Source: Bacillus sp. Cs-700
GTDB lineage: Bacteria; Bacillota; Bacilli; Bacillales; Guptibacillaceae
DNA: 64,000 nt
Assembly: GCF_011082085.1 (NCBI RefSeq)
Contig: NZ_CP041063.1
Location: 1,178,001 to 1,242,000, forward strand
Direction of reading: 5' to 3'
The translations under genes were made by a program, and so were the position numbers. Below are positions 58,425 to 64,000 of the stretch, piece by piece. Position 1 is the stretch's first letter. Each line of letters begins with the position of its first letter. The notes under the pieces were generated by a model. The model was not told the DNA's origin. It worked only from the letters and a program-made list of their open reading frames with translations, and made no database searches.

Positions 58425-58450
58425 AGACGCCCCTCAGCAAGGAAACGTCT
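58425..58450 (-). terminator. Putative weak terminator of the small membrane-protein gene
   Basis: Short stem AGACG / CGTCT with an inner CCT/AGG and U-rich TTATTTTTTT after it on the minus strand. Confidence 0.45.
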
Positions 58451-58611
58451 CATCGGTCATCATGATTTCTCTTCTTTTCTTTTATCCATTTTTCAGACAT
58501 AAACTCTTCCCTTAAATAACGATGATGAGCTGAATACCGACCATATTTCATACGTATTACTGCAAGAATCGCAACAATTCCTCCAACACCCGTTAGTTCA
58601 AACCATTCCAT
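58450..58611 (-). CDS. Small single-pass membrane protein
   Basis: 53 residues from the ATG at 58611: MEWFELTG, one membrane helix (VGGIVAILAVIRM), and a basic, tyrosine- and histidine-rich cytoplasmic tail (KYGRYSAHHRYLREE ... KKRNHDDR). A weak GGAG is 11 nt before the start. No family recognised. It lies between nsrR and sigK and has a probable terminator. Confidence 0.55.
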   Translation of the reverse strand: MEWFELTGVGGIVAILAVIRMKYGRYSAHHRYLREEFMSEKWIKEKKRNHDDR

Positions 58612-58665
58612 ACACTGCCACACTCCTCATATGACAGTGTATTCATCTAAACAATGATTGCTACC

Positions 58666-59106
58666 TTATCGATTCGTCTCAAATAATTGTCTAAGCATCT
58701 CATCATTTACGATAAGATCAGCCAATTGATATTGATCTAAAACCTCAAAATACGCTGTCAGAGCCGAATGAAGAACGTGCTTTAGACGACAGGCAGGACT
58801 GATTACACATGAATTGTTTTCTTTATCAAAGCACTCCACTAAATTAAAATCCTCTTCGGTACTTCTAACAACCTCTCCAACGTTAATTTCCTTAGGGAGT
58901 TGGGCTAATCTTAACCCTCCATTCCTCCCTCTTATTGTCTCGATATATCCTTTTTTTCCAAGTTCATGTGCGACTTTCATAAGATGATTTTTCGAGATTT
59001 GATAAGCATCTGCAATTTCTTGTATGCTTGCTAAGTTATTTTTTTTCATACTCCCAAGATAAATTAGCATTCTTAAAGAGTAATCGGTATAATTTGTTAA
59101 TCGCAT
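58666..59106 (-). CDS. nsrR: Nitric-oxide-sensing repressor NsrR (Rrf2 family)
   Basis: 146 residues from the ATG at 59106, giving the same length and cysteine positions (C92, C100, C106) as B. subtilis NsrR; an ATG two codons upstream is less consistent. N-terminal HTH with SISKNHLMK-like QISKNHLMKVAHELG. The three cysteines bind an Fe-S cluster that is destroyed by NO, releasing repression. Divergent from hmp, whose promoter carries the operator. Confidence 0.95.
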   Translation of the reverse strand: MRLTNYTDYSLRMLIYLGSMKKNNLASIQEIADAYQISKNHLMKVAHELGKKGYIETIRGRNGGLRLAQLPKEINVGEVVRSTEEDFNLVECFDKENNSCVISPACRLKHVLHSALTAYFEVLDQYQLADLIVNDEMLRQLFETNR

Positions 59107-59228
59107 GGTCATTCAACCTCTTTTCAATCCTATGTTCATAGGTCTATTTTATCATATCATTAAAAACTTAACGTTATGTAATGCTCTAGATAAGATGTGA
59201 ACATTCGTTTAAAGATTCATTTTGGATA

Positions 59229-59257
59229 TTGCTTTTAGGAGGAATAACCGGTACCAT
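59229..59257 (+). promoter_or_regulatory. SigA promoter of hmp
   Basis: TTGCTT - 17 nt - TACCAT. The predicted transcription start falls inside the NsrR operator that follows. Confidence 0.55.
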
Positions 59258-59258
59258 A

Positions 59259-59281
59259 AAGATATATTTAAAATACATCTT
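59259..59281. promoter_or_regulatory. NsrR operator upstream of hmp
   Basis: 23-bp near-palindrome: AAGATATATTT and, after one base, AAATACATCTT. It matches the NsrR consensus AAGATGYATTT-AAATRCATCTT apart from one position. It overlaps the predicted start of hmp transcription, 23-45 bp before the ATG. Confidence 0.85.
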
Positions 59282-59303
59282 TAACACAACTGGAGGTTTT
59301 TTT

Positions 59304-60518
59304 ATGTTATCACCCAAAACAATAGCAACGATTAAATCGACTGTACCTGTTCTAGAAATTCACGGAACTGACATTACAAAACGCTTTTATAACATGCTCT
59401 TCACGAACCATCCTGAACTGTTAAATATTTTTAATCATGCTAATCAGAAACAAGGCAAGCAGCAGCAAGCTCTCGCTAACGCAGTTTATGCTGCAGCAAA
59501 AAACATTGATCAATTAGAAACCATTCTACCCGTTGTAAAACAGGTTGCTCATAAGCATAGAAGCCTAGGGGTTCAACCAGAGCATTATCCAATCGTAGGA
59601 GAATATTTATTAAAAGCCATTAAAGATGTTTTAAAAGATGATGCTACAGAAGAAATTCTTCAAGCATGGGAAGAGGCATACGGGGTGATTGCTAATGTTT
59701 TTATTGAAGTAGAAGAAGAAATGTACCAAGATGCTGCAAAACAGCCTGGTGGTTGGGAACAGGAGCGTATTTTTGTTGTTGATCGTAAGGAACAGGAAAG
59801 TGACGTTATCACATCGTTTTACTTAAAGCCACTTGATGGAAAACCAATTGCCTCGTTCAAATCTGGGCAATATATTAGTGTAAAAGTATCGATCCCAGAT
59901 GATCAATATACTCATATTCGTCAATACAGCCTCTCGGACGTACCTGGAAAACCTTATTATAGAATATCTGTCAAAAAAGAAGCCAACACCGCAAAGCCTG
60001 ATGGTATTGTATCTAATTATTTACATGATCATGTCGGAGTAAACGATCAGCTTACCGTTACTGCTCCAGCAGGAGATTTTTATTTAGAAAATTCAACAGC
60101 TCCAATTGTCCTCTTGAGTGGTGGTGTAGGGATTACTCCTATGCTTAGCATGCTAAAGAGCAGTGCGCTTCAACATAGAAAAACAACATTTATTCATGCA
60201 GCACTTAACGGAAATGTTCATGCTTTTCACCGTGAAGTTCTCTCTCTGGAACACCCTTCTCTAGATTATTTCGTCTGTTACGAAGCGCCGACAGAAAACG
60301 ATGCTGATAAAAAGAGCTATAATAAAGAAGGCTTTATCACAAGCGACTGGTTAAAAGAAATATTGTCTCTTGACGAAGAGACTCAGTATTATTTCTGCGG
60401 TCCTCTTCCATTTATGAAAGCTATTAAAGTTGCGTTAACAAACCTCGGTGTAGAAGAAAAGAATATGCATTTTGAATTTTTTGGCCCTGCTGTTGCGCTT
60501 GAACCCGCTATGTCATAA
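59304..60518 (+). CDS. hmp: Flavohaemoglobin nitric-oxide dioxygenase
   Basis: Detoxifies NO to nitrate with O2 and NAD(P)H. 404 residues from the ATG at 59304 (after TGGAGG); upstream starts would run through the operator. N-terminal globin with proximal His in VAHKHRSLGV, then FAD-binding RQYSLSD and NAD-binding LLSGGVGITPMLSML and YFCGPLPFM. Repressed by the adjacent NsrR. Confidence 0.96.
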   Translation: MLSPKTIATIKSTVPVLEIHGTDITKRFYNMLFTNHPELLNIFNHANQKQGKQQQALANAVYAAAKNIDQLETILPVVKQVAHKHRSLGVQPEHYPIVGEYLLKAIKDVLKDDATEEILQAWEEAYGVIANVFIEVEEEMYQDAAKQPGGWEQERIFVVDRKEQESDVITSFYLKPLDGKPIASFKSGQYISVKVSIPDDQYTHIRQYSLSDVPGKPYYRISVKKEANTAKPDGIVSNYLHDHVGVNDQLTVTAPAGDFYLENSTAPIVLLSGGVGITPMLSMLKSSALQHRKTTFIHAALNGNVHAFHREVLSLEHPSLDYFVCYEAPTENDADKKSYNKEGFITSDWLKEILSLDEETQYYFCGPLPFMKAIKVALTNLGVEEKNMHFEFFGPAVALEPAMS

Positions 60519-60538
60519 GTAAACCTATGTAAAGAATA

Positions 60539-60564
60539 AAGAAGCGCCTTGATGGCGCTTCTTT
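60539..60564. terminator. Terminator between hmp and the convergent membrane-protein gene
   Basis: Perfect 10-bp stem AAGAAGCGCC / GGCGCTTCTT with a 5-nt loop. It overlaps the stop of the convergent gene. Confidence 0.82.
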
Positions 60565-61009
60565 ACATCGAAATAATAACTTTTTGATTCTTCTCTTTAA
60601 TAAATGAACTAATCTCTTCCCAATCTTTTTCGAATGGAAGATAAGGCACAAAGATTGGTTTTTCCATGTTCCCATTAATAATGGCAACGACGGGCGAGCC
60701 ATTAACTTTGCCAAACATTACTTTTTTCACAGAAGAAAAAGCAACACTTCGATAACTCAATCCAAGTAGTTTATGTTCAATACGATACTCAGTTAATTCA
60801 ATTCGCTGTGTTCGAATACAAAAGCTAAGAAAGATACAAAACGACAAATAAATTAAGCCGATCAGCATGAAGGTTCGCCAGCGTTCGAATGATAAATCAC
60901 CTTTAACCCACAACAAAAAGGTACCAAAGCAAACGACAATACCGTAGACGAGAAACATGAACAGTTCAATCGCTCTCACTTTCGGATAATACGTTTTGAT
61001 TACCTTCAC
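60563..61009 (-). CDS. Hypothetical membrane protein with a possible PH-like domain
   Basis: 148 residues from a GTG at 61009 placed 8 nt after AAAGGTG. Two membrane helices near the N-terminus (ELFMFLVYGIVVCFGTFLL and FMLIGLIYLSFCIFLSFCI) are followed by a beta-rich cytoplasmic part (IELTEYRIEHKLLGLSYRSV, then VKKVMFGKVNGSPVVAIIN) reminiscent of bacterial PH domains. No family confidently recognised. Convergent with hmp. Confidence 0.6.
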   Translation of the reverse strand: MKVIKTYYPKVRAIELFMFLVYGIVVCFGTFLLWVKGDLSFERWRTFMLIGLIYLSFCIFLSFCIRTQRIELTEYRIEHKLLGLSYRSVAFSSVKKVMFGKVNGSPVVAIINGNMEKPIFVPYLPFEKDWEEISSFIKEKNQKVIISM

Positions 61010-61120
61010 GATCGTCACACCTTTACATGAGATGGCTAAAATCATAGTTTTTTAACTATAGTAACAAGGTGGATCGATTTTGTATATCCTTTCTAAAAAG
61101 TCTTTCTACTGAATGATTTC

Positions 61121-61555
61121 TCACTCCCCGTAAAGAGCCATTGATTGATTCCTCACAGTAACAAGAATATGAGACAACTCTGGTATCAGTTTCATTGCAA
61201 ATTTCCAGGCATTGTCTTCTATGATAATCGACAACTGCCTCTTCTTATTTACACATCGTGTACTTGACCTCTCTTTCGCTAACAGGACAAGGCTTTCGTC
61301 AGCGGCGTGACCAAGTTCGTGTGCCACTATCACGGTAAAATAGTCATTCAAAAGGTCATCAGAACCGAATAGAAGAATACATTGTTTCCTTACCTCTTCC
61401 ATATAAATCGTGATCATATTCGTTTCTAACGAATACTTTCCCCCAATTAATCGTTCACCAGGAAAATAGTCTGTAAGTTGAATTGGTACATTCATGCTAG
61501 CCTGTTTCTGTAGCCTGCGTACGATTGAATGAAGTACACCAGAATAGTCTTTCAT
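61121..61555 (-). CDS. Putative small HExxH metallopeptidase
   Basis: 144 residues with VIVAHELGHAADE, giving the zinc motif H79-E80-L81-G82-H83, and a downstream IIEDNAWKFAMKLIPE segment whose E113 could be the third zinc ligand, the spacing seen in ImmA/IrrE-type peptidases (ExxANxFAxxLLxP). No signal peptide, so probably cytoplasmic. There is no adjacent XRE regulator or phage gene as in ImmA-ImmR systems. Specific function unknown. Confidence 0.65.
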   Translation of the reverse strand: MKDYSGVLHSIVRRLQKQASMNVPIQLTDYFPGERLIGGKYSLETNMITIYMEEVRKQCILLFGSDDLLNDYFTVIVAHELGHAADESLVLLAKERSSTRCVNKKRQLSIIIEDNAWKFAMKLIPELSHILVTVRNQSMALYGE

Positions 61556-61610
61556 ATGCGAAACTCCTTTGTGATGTAAATCGAACGTTTCATCTATTCA
61601 TACGCAAAAA

Positions 61611-61635
61611 AAAGAGACCTTATTCAGGTCTCTTT
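61611..61635 (-). terminator. Terminator of nadE
   Basis: Perfect 9-bp stem AAAGAGACC / GGTCTCTTT, 7-nt loop, TTTTTG following on the minus strand. Confidence 0.9.
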
Positions 61636-61641
61636 CTAATC

Positions 61642-62463
61642 TTATTTCCACCATTTATCGAAAATGGTTGCTGCCATATTTCGCTTATGCTTTGTTTTGC
61701 TAAAATGATTTTCAATCGTTTTGGCTGCTTCTTCAGGTACTTCTCTTCCTTCAAGATAATCATCAATATGATTATAGCTTACTCCAAGTGCTTCTTCATC
61801 TGGAAGAGAAGGGCGATCATCTTCAAGATCAGCTGTTGGCACTTTTTCTACAAGATGATCTGGCATCCCAATGTCTTCCAGAATAGATCTACCCTGTCGC
61901 TTATTTAAACCAAAAAGTGGAGTAATGTCGCATGCCCCATCCCCATGCTTGGTATAAAAGCCTGTCACAGCTTCTGCAGCATGGTCCGTTCCAATGACAA
62001 GCTTTTTCTCGTCTCCTGCAATATTGTATTGAGCAATCATGCGTTCTCTAGCTTTGTTATTGCCTTTTGTAAAGTCAGTTAAGTTATTACCCGTAGCTTC
62101 TAGATAACTTGAAACGGATGCATCAACAGCAGGCTTTACGTTGATGGTAACCGTTTGATCCGGTTTAATAAATTTTAAAGCAGCCTGGGCGTCATCTTCG
62201 TCTTTCTGTTCACCGTATGGCAATCTGACGGCAATAAAGGAGGCATCGATTCCTTCTTCCCGTAGTTCTTCAACAGCCATCTGAGCAAATTTTCCTGCAA
62301 GTGATGAATCCTGTCCACCTGAAATCCCCAGGACGAACCCTGTTGTTCCGCTTTTCTTTAAATATTCCTTTAAAAACCCTACTCGCTTTGTCACTTCTTC
62401 TTTTACATCAATTGTTGGCTGCACACCAAGTTCTTGAATGATTTCTTTTTGCATTTCTCTCAT
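61642..62463 (-). CDS. nadE: NH3-dependent NAD+ synthetase
   Basis: Amidates deamido-NAD to NAD with ammonia and ATP. 273 residues from the ATG at 62463, 9 nt after AAGGAG. ATP-pyrophosphatase P-loop [13 protein letters not shown], then [24 protein letters not shown] (part: [15 protein letters not shown]) and [21 protein letters not shown] (part: [15 protein letters not shown]). No glutaminase domain, as in B. subtilis. Completes the pathway started by nadD. Confidence 0.97.
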   Translation of the reverse strand: MREMQKEIIQELGVQPTIDVKEEVTKRVGFLKEYLKKSGTTGFVLGISGGQDSSLAGKFAQMAVEELREEGIDASFIAVRLPYGEQKDEDDAQAALKFIKPDQTVTINVKPAVDASVSSYLEATGNNLTDFTKGNNKARERMIAQYNIAGDEKKLVIGTDHAAEAVTGFYTKHGDGACDITPLFGLNKRQGRSILEDIGMPDHLVEKVPTADLEDDRPSLPDEEALGVSYNHIDDYLEGREVPEEAAKTIENHFSKTKHKRNMAATIFDKWWK

Positions 62464-62621
62464 TCTCAATCACTCCTTTTTAAGACCACTTCTTATATTT
62501 TTATACATTAAGCGCTAGTAATCAATACCCCTTCCTATTCTTTTAAAAACTGTTTCCCCATATGTACTCTTCTATTGTAAATCGAAAGAATAGATTAGAT
62601 TCAGTTCTGAAAAGGATATTC

Positions 62622-62650
62622 AAAATAAAAAGGCAGGATTACACCTGCCT
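62622..62650 (-). terminator. Terminator of the YrzI-like array
   Basis: Stem AGGCAGG / CCTGCCT with a 6-nt loop, then TTTTATTTTG on the minus strand. Confidence 0.85.
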
Positions 62651-62657
62651 TTATTTA

Positions 62658-62801
62658 TTAATGATGGATATAGAAGCTTTGCTTGTATTCATTAGCATCA
62701 ATTATTTCCCGTCTTCTTTTATGGTTTAACTCTTGATCAAGCGTTTGCCGATAACGATTGATCGTGACAGTAATTGTGACAAATACTAAGTTTAAAGTCA
62801 T
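62658..62801 (-). CDS. YrzI-family small protein 1
   Basis: 47 residues. MTLNLVFVTITVTINRYRQT (first part) followed by a charged region with KRRREIID and ending SFYIHH. The MTLNLxFxTITI N-terminus is characteristic of the YrzI family, very small Bacillaceae proteins that often occur in tandem and are linked to sporulation. GGGAGTGGAGTGGA precedes the ATG. Last coding unit before the terminator. Confidence 0.75.
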   Translation of the reverse strand: MTLNLVFVTITVTINRYRQTLDQELNHKRRREIIDANEYKQSFYIHH

Positions 62802-62831
62802 TCCACTCCACTCCCTTCTTATTTATTCGTT

Positions 62832-62897
62832 TCAGGTTAACCCTTTCTCTACAGTGATCCATTTTTGAATAGCGCATTTTTTTAAGGTGATCCTCAT
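62832..62897 (-). CDS. Putative 21-residue ORF between YrzI-like genes
   Basis: MRITLKKCAIQKWITVEKGL followed by T and stop, preceded by AAAGGAAGAGTAAA. Speculative: length and ribosome-binding site are the only evidence. It ends 31 nt before the next YrzI-like start, so could be a leader. Confidence 0.25.
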   Translation of the reverse strand: MRITLKKCAIQKWITVEKGLT

Positions 62898-62923
62898 TTT
62901 ACTCTTCCTTTCATTACGTAATA

Positions 62924-63058
62924 TTAGAACATTCTAAACTGTTTTTCATGGACCTGATTCATTTCACTTTTTACTCGCAAATCATTTTTTTCTTCCTCCA
63001 ACGTTCGCTCATGAACGCGAATACCAATTGTGACAAATACTAAGTTTATCGTTAACAT
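62924..63058 (-). CDS. YrzI-family small protein 2
   Basis: 44 residues: MLTINLVFVTIGIRVHERTL (first part), then EEEKNDLRVKSEMNQ. NLVFVTI is identical to copy 1, with the family's LEEE-type charged helix. The start at 63058 is 8 nt from AAAGGAG; an ATG two codons upstream is too close. It follows copy 3 by 27 bp. Confidence 0.75.
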   Translation of the reverse strand: MLTINLVFVTIGIRVHERTLEEEKNDLRVKSEMNQVHEKQFRMF

Positions 63059-63085
63059 GATCATTTCTCCTTTTTTTGTATTGAA

Positions 63086-63232
63086 TTAGGACAACCACAT
63101 CGAAGCTCGATCTCGTTTAGATTCAGCTTCTGACATGCGTTCGTGAATGGAGCGCTGATGAAGCTCAGATGAGAGACTTCGGTCAAAAACGCTTTTCATT
63201 TTTGTTATGATCATTAGATGGAATGGCAACAT
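63086..63232 (-). CDS. YrzI-family-like small protein 3
   Basis: 48 residues: MLPFHLMIITKMKSVFDRSL (first part), then SSELHQRSIHERMSEAESKRD. A more divergent member with the same hydrophobic N-terminus, basic turn and Glu/Lys/Arg-rich tail. GGAGGTCGTTAAC precedes the ATG (8-nt spacing). Confidence 0.6.
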   Translation of the reverse strand: MLPFHLMIITKMKSVFDRSLSSELHQRSIHERMSEAESKRDRASMWLS

Positions 63233-63261
63233 GTTAACGACCTCCTTTCCGTACAGTTATT

Positions 63262-63324
63262 TCAGGGGACCCATTTTCTCCTTTTCTCTTGCACATTAAA
63301 CGTCACGTTTCCTTTAATAACCAA
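63262..63324 (-). CDS. Putative 20-residue ORF upstream of YrzI-like gene 3
   Basis: TTG start 7 nt after AGGAGG. Product MVIKGNVTFNVQEKRRKWVP. The ribosome-binding site is strong but the ORF is so short that chance is possible. It ends 29 nt before the copy 3 start. Confidence 0.25.
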   Translation of the reverse strand: MVIKGNVTFNVQEKRRKWVP

Positions 63325-63357
63325 TTTAATTCCTCCTCTCAAAATTCGGACACAAAA

Positions 63358-63382
63358 AGCCGCAGGGCATGAGCCTGCGGCT
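63358..63382 (-). terminator. Terminator hairpin after the 23-codon ORF
   Basis: Perfect 9-bp stem AGCCGCAGG / CCTGCGGCT with a 7-nt loop, TTTTTGTG beyond it on the minus strand. Confidence 0.85.
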
Positions 63383-63399
63383 AAAAAAGCATAGAAATA

Positions 63400-63419
63400 C
63401 CGCAGGCGTCGACCTGCGG
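63400..63419 (-). repeat. Second hairpin with the same CCGCAGG stem
   Basis: CCGCAGG / CCTGCGG with a 6-nt loop, 17 bp upstream (in transcription) of the terminator hairpin, which has the same stem sequence. Its right side lacks a T-run, so it is not a terminator by itself. Confidence 0.7.
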
Positions 63420-63452
63420 CTTTTCAATCCGTTAGTAAAAAAGGATTCCCTC

Positions 63453-63524
63453 TTAAAGAGGCGCTGGTCGAACAGATCGTTCATATTGAGTTACAATAAC
63501 TTTTACTTTCATCATCTTCATCAT
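63453..63524 (-). CDS. Putative 23-residue ORF, possible truncated YrzI relative
   Basis: ATG at 63524 is 9 nt after a perfect GGAGG. Product MMKMMKVKVIVTQYERSVRP followed by APL. KVIVT..YERS resembles the LVFVTI...HERT part of the YrzI-like copies with a short deletion. It is followed by the two CCGCAGG hairpins, so it would be transcribed separately from the array. Confidence 0.35.
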   Translation of the reverse strand: MMKMMKVKVIVTQYERSVRPAPL

Positions 63525-63741
63525 TCTGTTCGACCTCCTTTTTTCATAATTGTTTACAAAGGTAAGTATATCCATCACTTCCATTTTTGTAAACCTTTTT
63601 TACTAAATTACCTAAATATTTTATTAAAAAGAATTTTTTCGACAATCATCGTCGAAATTTACTTTGATCTCATCACCTCTGCAGAAAGCATGAAAGTTCT
63701 GTTAAAGAGGACATACATATGTATAAAGCGGAGGTGAACAT
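63525..63741. other. Divergent intergenic region at the right end
   Basis: AT-rich gap between the 23-codon ORF (minus) and the partial gene (plus). It contains a short palindrome TTCGACGATGATTGTCGAA-like region near 63638-63656 (TTTCGAC ... GTCGAAA). No gene seen. Confidence 0.5.
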
Positions 63742-64000
63742 ATGCTGAACGTGACAACAATCGTCCTCTTTATCATTGGGTTCCTTGCTGTGTTTGGAGT
63801 AACAGCTACGATTCAAATTAGTATTCAAATGAAGAAATGGCTGAGAGATATTGAAAATGCAGAAGTTCAAAATGATGCAACGGCTTATACAGCACCATGG
63901 ATTCAAAATGTGATTAAGGATTATAAATCCTACCATCTAGCAGGCGTTTCTCAAGTGAATACGCAAGCGCTTATTGAAAAACATTTTTTTAAAGAATCGG
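63742..64000 (+). CDS. Small membrane protein, 3' end outside the window
   Basis: First 86 codons only. ATG follows GCGGAGGTGAACAT. One N-terminal membrane helix (TIVLFIIGFLAVFGVTATI) then an amphipathic cytoplasmic portion (MKKWLRDIENAEVQND; APWIQNVIKDYKSY; VNTQALIEKHFF). Not assigned to a family; the topology suggests a single-pass membrane protein. Confidence 0.7.
   Translation, partial: MLNVTTIVLFIIGFLAVFGVTATIQISIQMKKWLRDIENAEVQNDATAYTAPWIQNVIKDYKSYHLAGVSQVNTQALIEKHFFKES

Noticed and set aside
63369-63737. 122-codon plus-strand ORF near the right edge
   Set aside because: It crosses the twin hairpins and lies antisense to the 23-codon ORF; no credible ribosome-binding site.

Overview
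The window is a stretch of a low-GC, endospore-forming Bacillaceae chromosome. It carries sporulation genes (sigK, gpr, yqfC/yqfD, sda, YrzI-like genes), the housekeeping sigma factor, a B. subtilis-like late competence cluster and an Mrp-type Na+/H+ antiporter. Gene order from the left edge to about 48.8 kb closely follows the B. subtilis trmK-cccA-sigA-dnaG ... yqeG-sda region, nearly all on the minus strand. The Mrp operon and NsrR/Hmp pair suit an aerobic, salt- or alkali-exposed bacillus. I do not name a species.

Layout. 1-600: 5' end of trmK and cytochrome cccA. 0.8-3.7 kb: a two-gene acyl-CoA operon (dehydrogenase plus synthetase, yngJ/yngI-like) behind a probable cre. 4.0-9.3 kb: sigA-dnaG-yqxD and ccpN-ppsR. 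9.4-17.5 kb: yqfC-yqfD-phoH-pgpH-ybeY-dgkA-cdd-era-yqzL-recO. 17.6-21.5 kb: rpsU-yqeY, nfeD-floA and a membrane protein. 21.8-23.5 kb: convergent yqeW and deoC. 23.5-31.8 kb: the heat-shock locus hrcA-grpE-dnaK / dnaJ-prmA-rsmE-mtaB, controlled by a perfect CIRCE. 31.9-38.2 kb: hemW, lepA, yqxA, gpr, rpsT, holA. 38.6-43.2 kb: yqzM, comEC-comEB-comEA and comER. 43.3-48.3 kb: yqeG-yqeH-aroE-yhbY-nadD-yqeK-rsfS-yqeM. 48.4-48.8 kb: sda behind DnaA boxes. 49.5-54.8 kb: an Mrp operon. 54.8-62.5 kb: a mixed region (YjcZ-like, YfkAB, SGNH hydrolase, WYL mini-protein, intact sigK, nsrR/hmp, two unknowns, nadE). 62.6-63.5 kb: a dense array of very short genes related to YrzI. The right edge cuts a small membrane-protein gene.

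How the genes work together. The left two-thirds is core metabolism and information processing: replication priming, transcription initiation, ribosome assembly and rRNA/tRNA modification (ybeY, era, rsmE, mtaB, rsfS, yqeH, yhbY, lepA, prmA), chaperones, NAD synthesis (nadD, nadE) and competence DNA uptake. The sporulation genes are scattered among them. Regulation visible in the sequence includes CIRCE/HrcA, an NsrR operator over the hmp promoter, DnaA boxes ahead of sda, a probable cre and about two dozen intrinsic terminators.

Most notable departures from the expected pattern: the Mrp operon reads A-C-D-E-F-G with no mrpB and no room for it; spoIIP is missing between gpr and yqxA; glyQS is missing between recO and ccpN; ccpN and nfeD have ribosome-binding sites that point at in-frame ATC codons rather than ATG/GTG/TTG; and the YrzI-like array is interleaved with 20-23-codon ORFs with good ribosome-binding sites. 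No prophage, insertion sequence, CRISPR array, rRNA or tRNA gene was seen.
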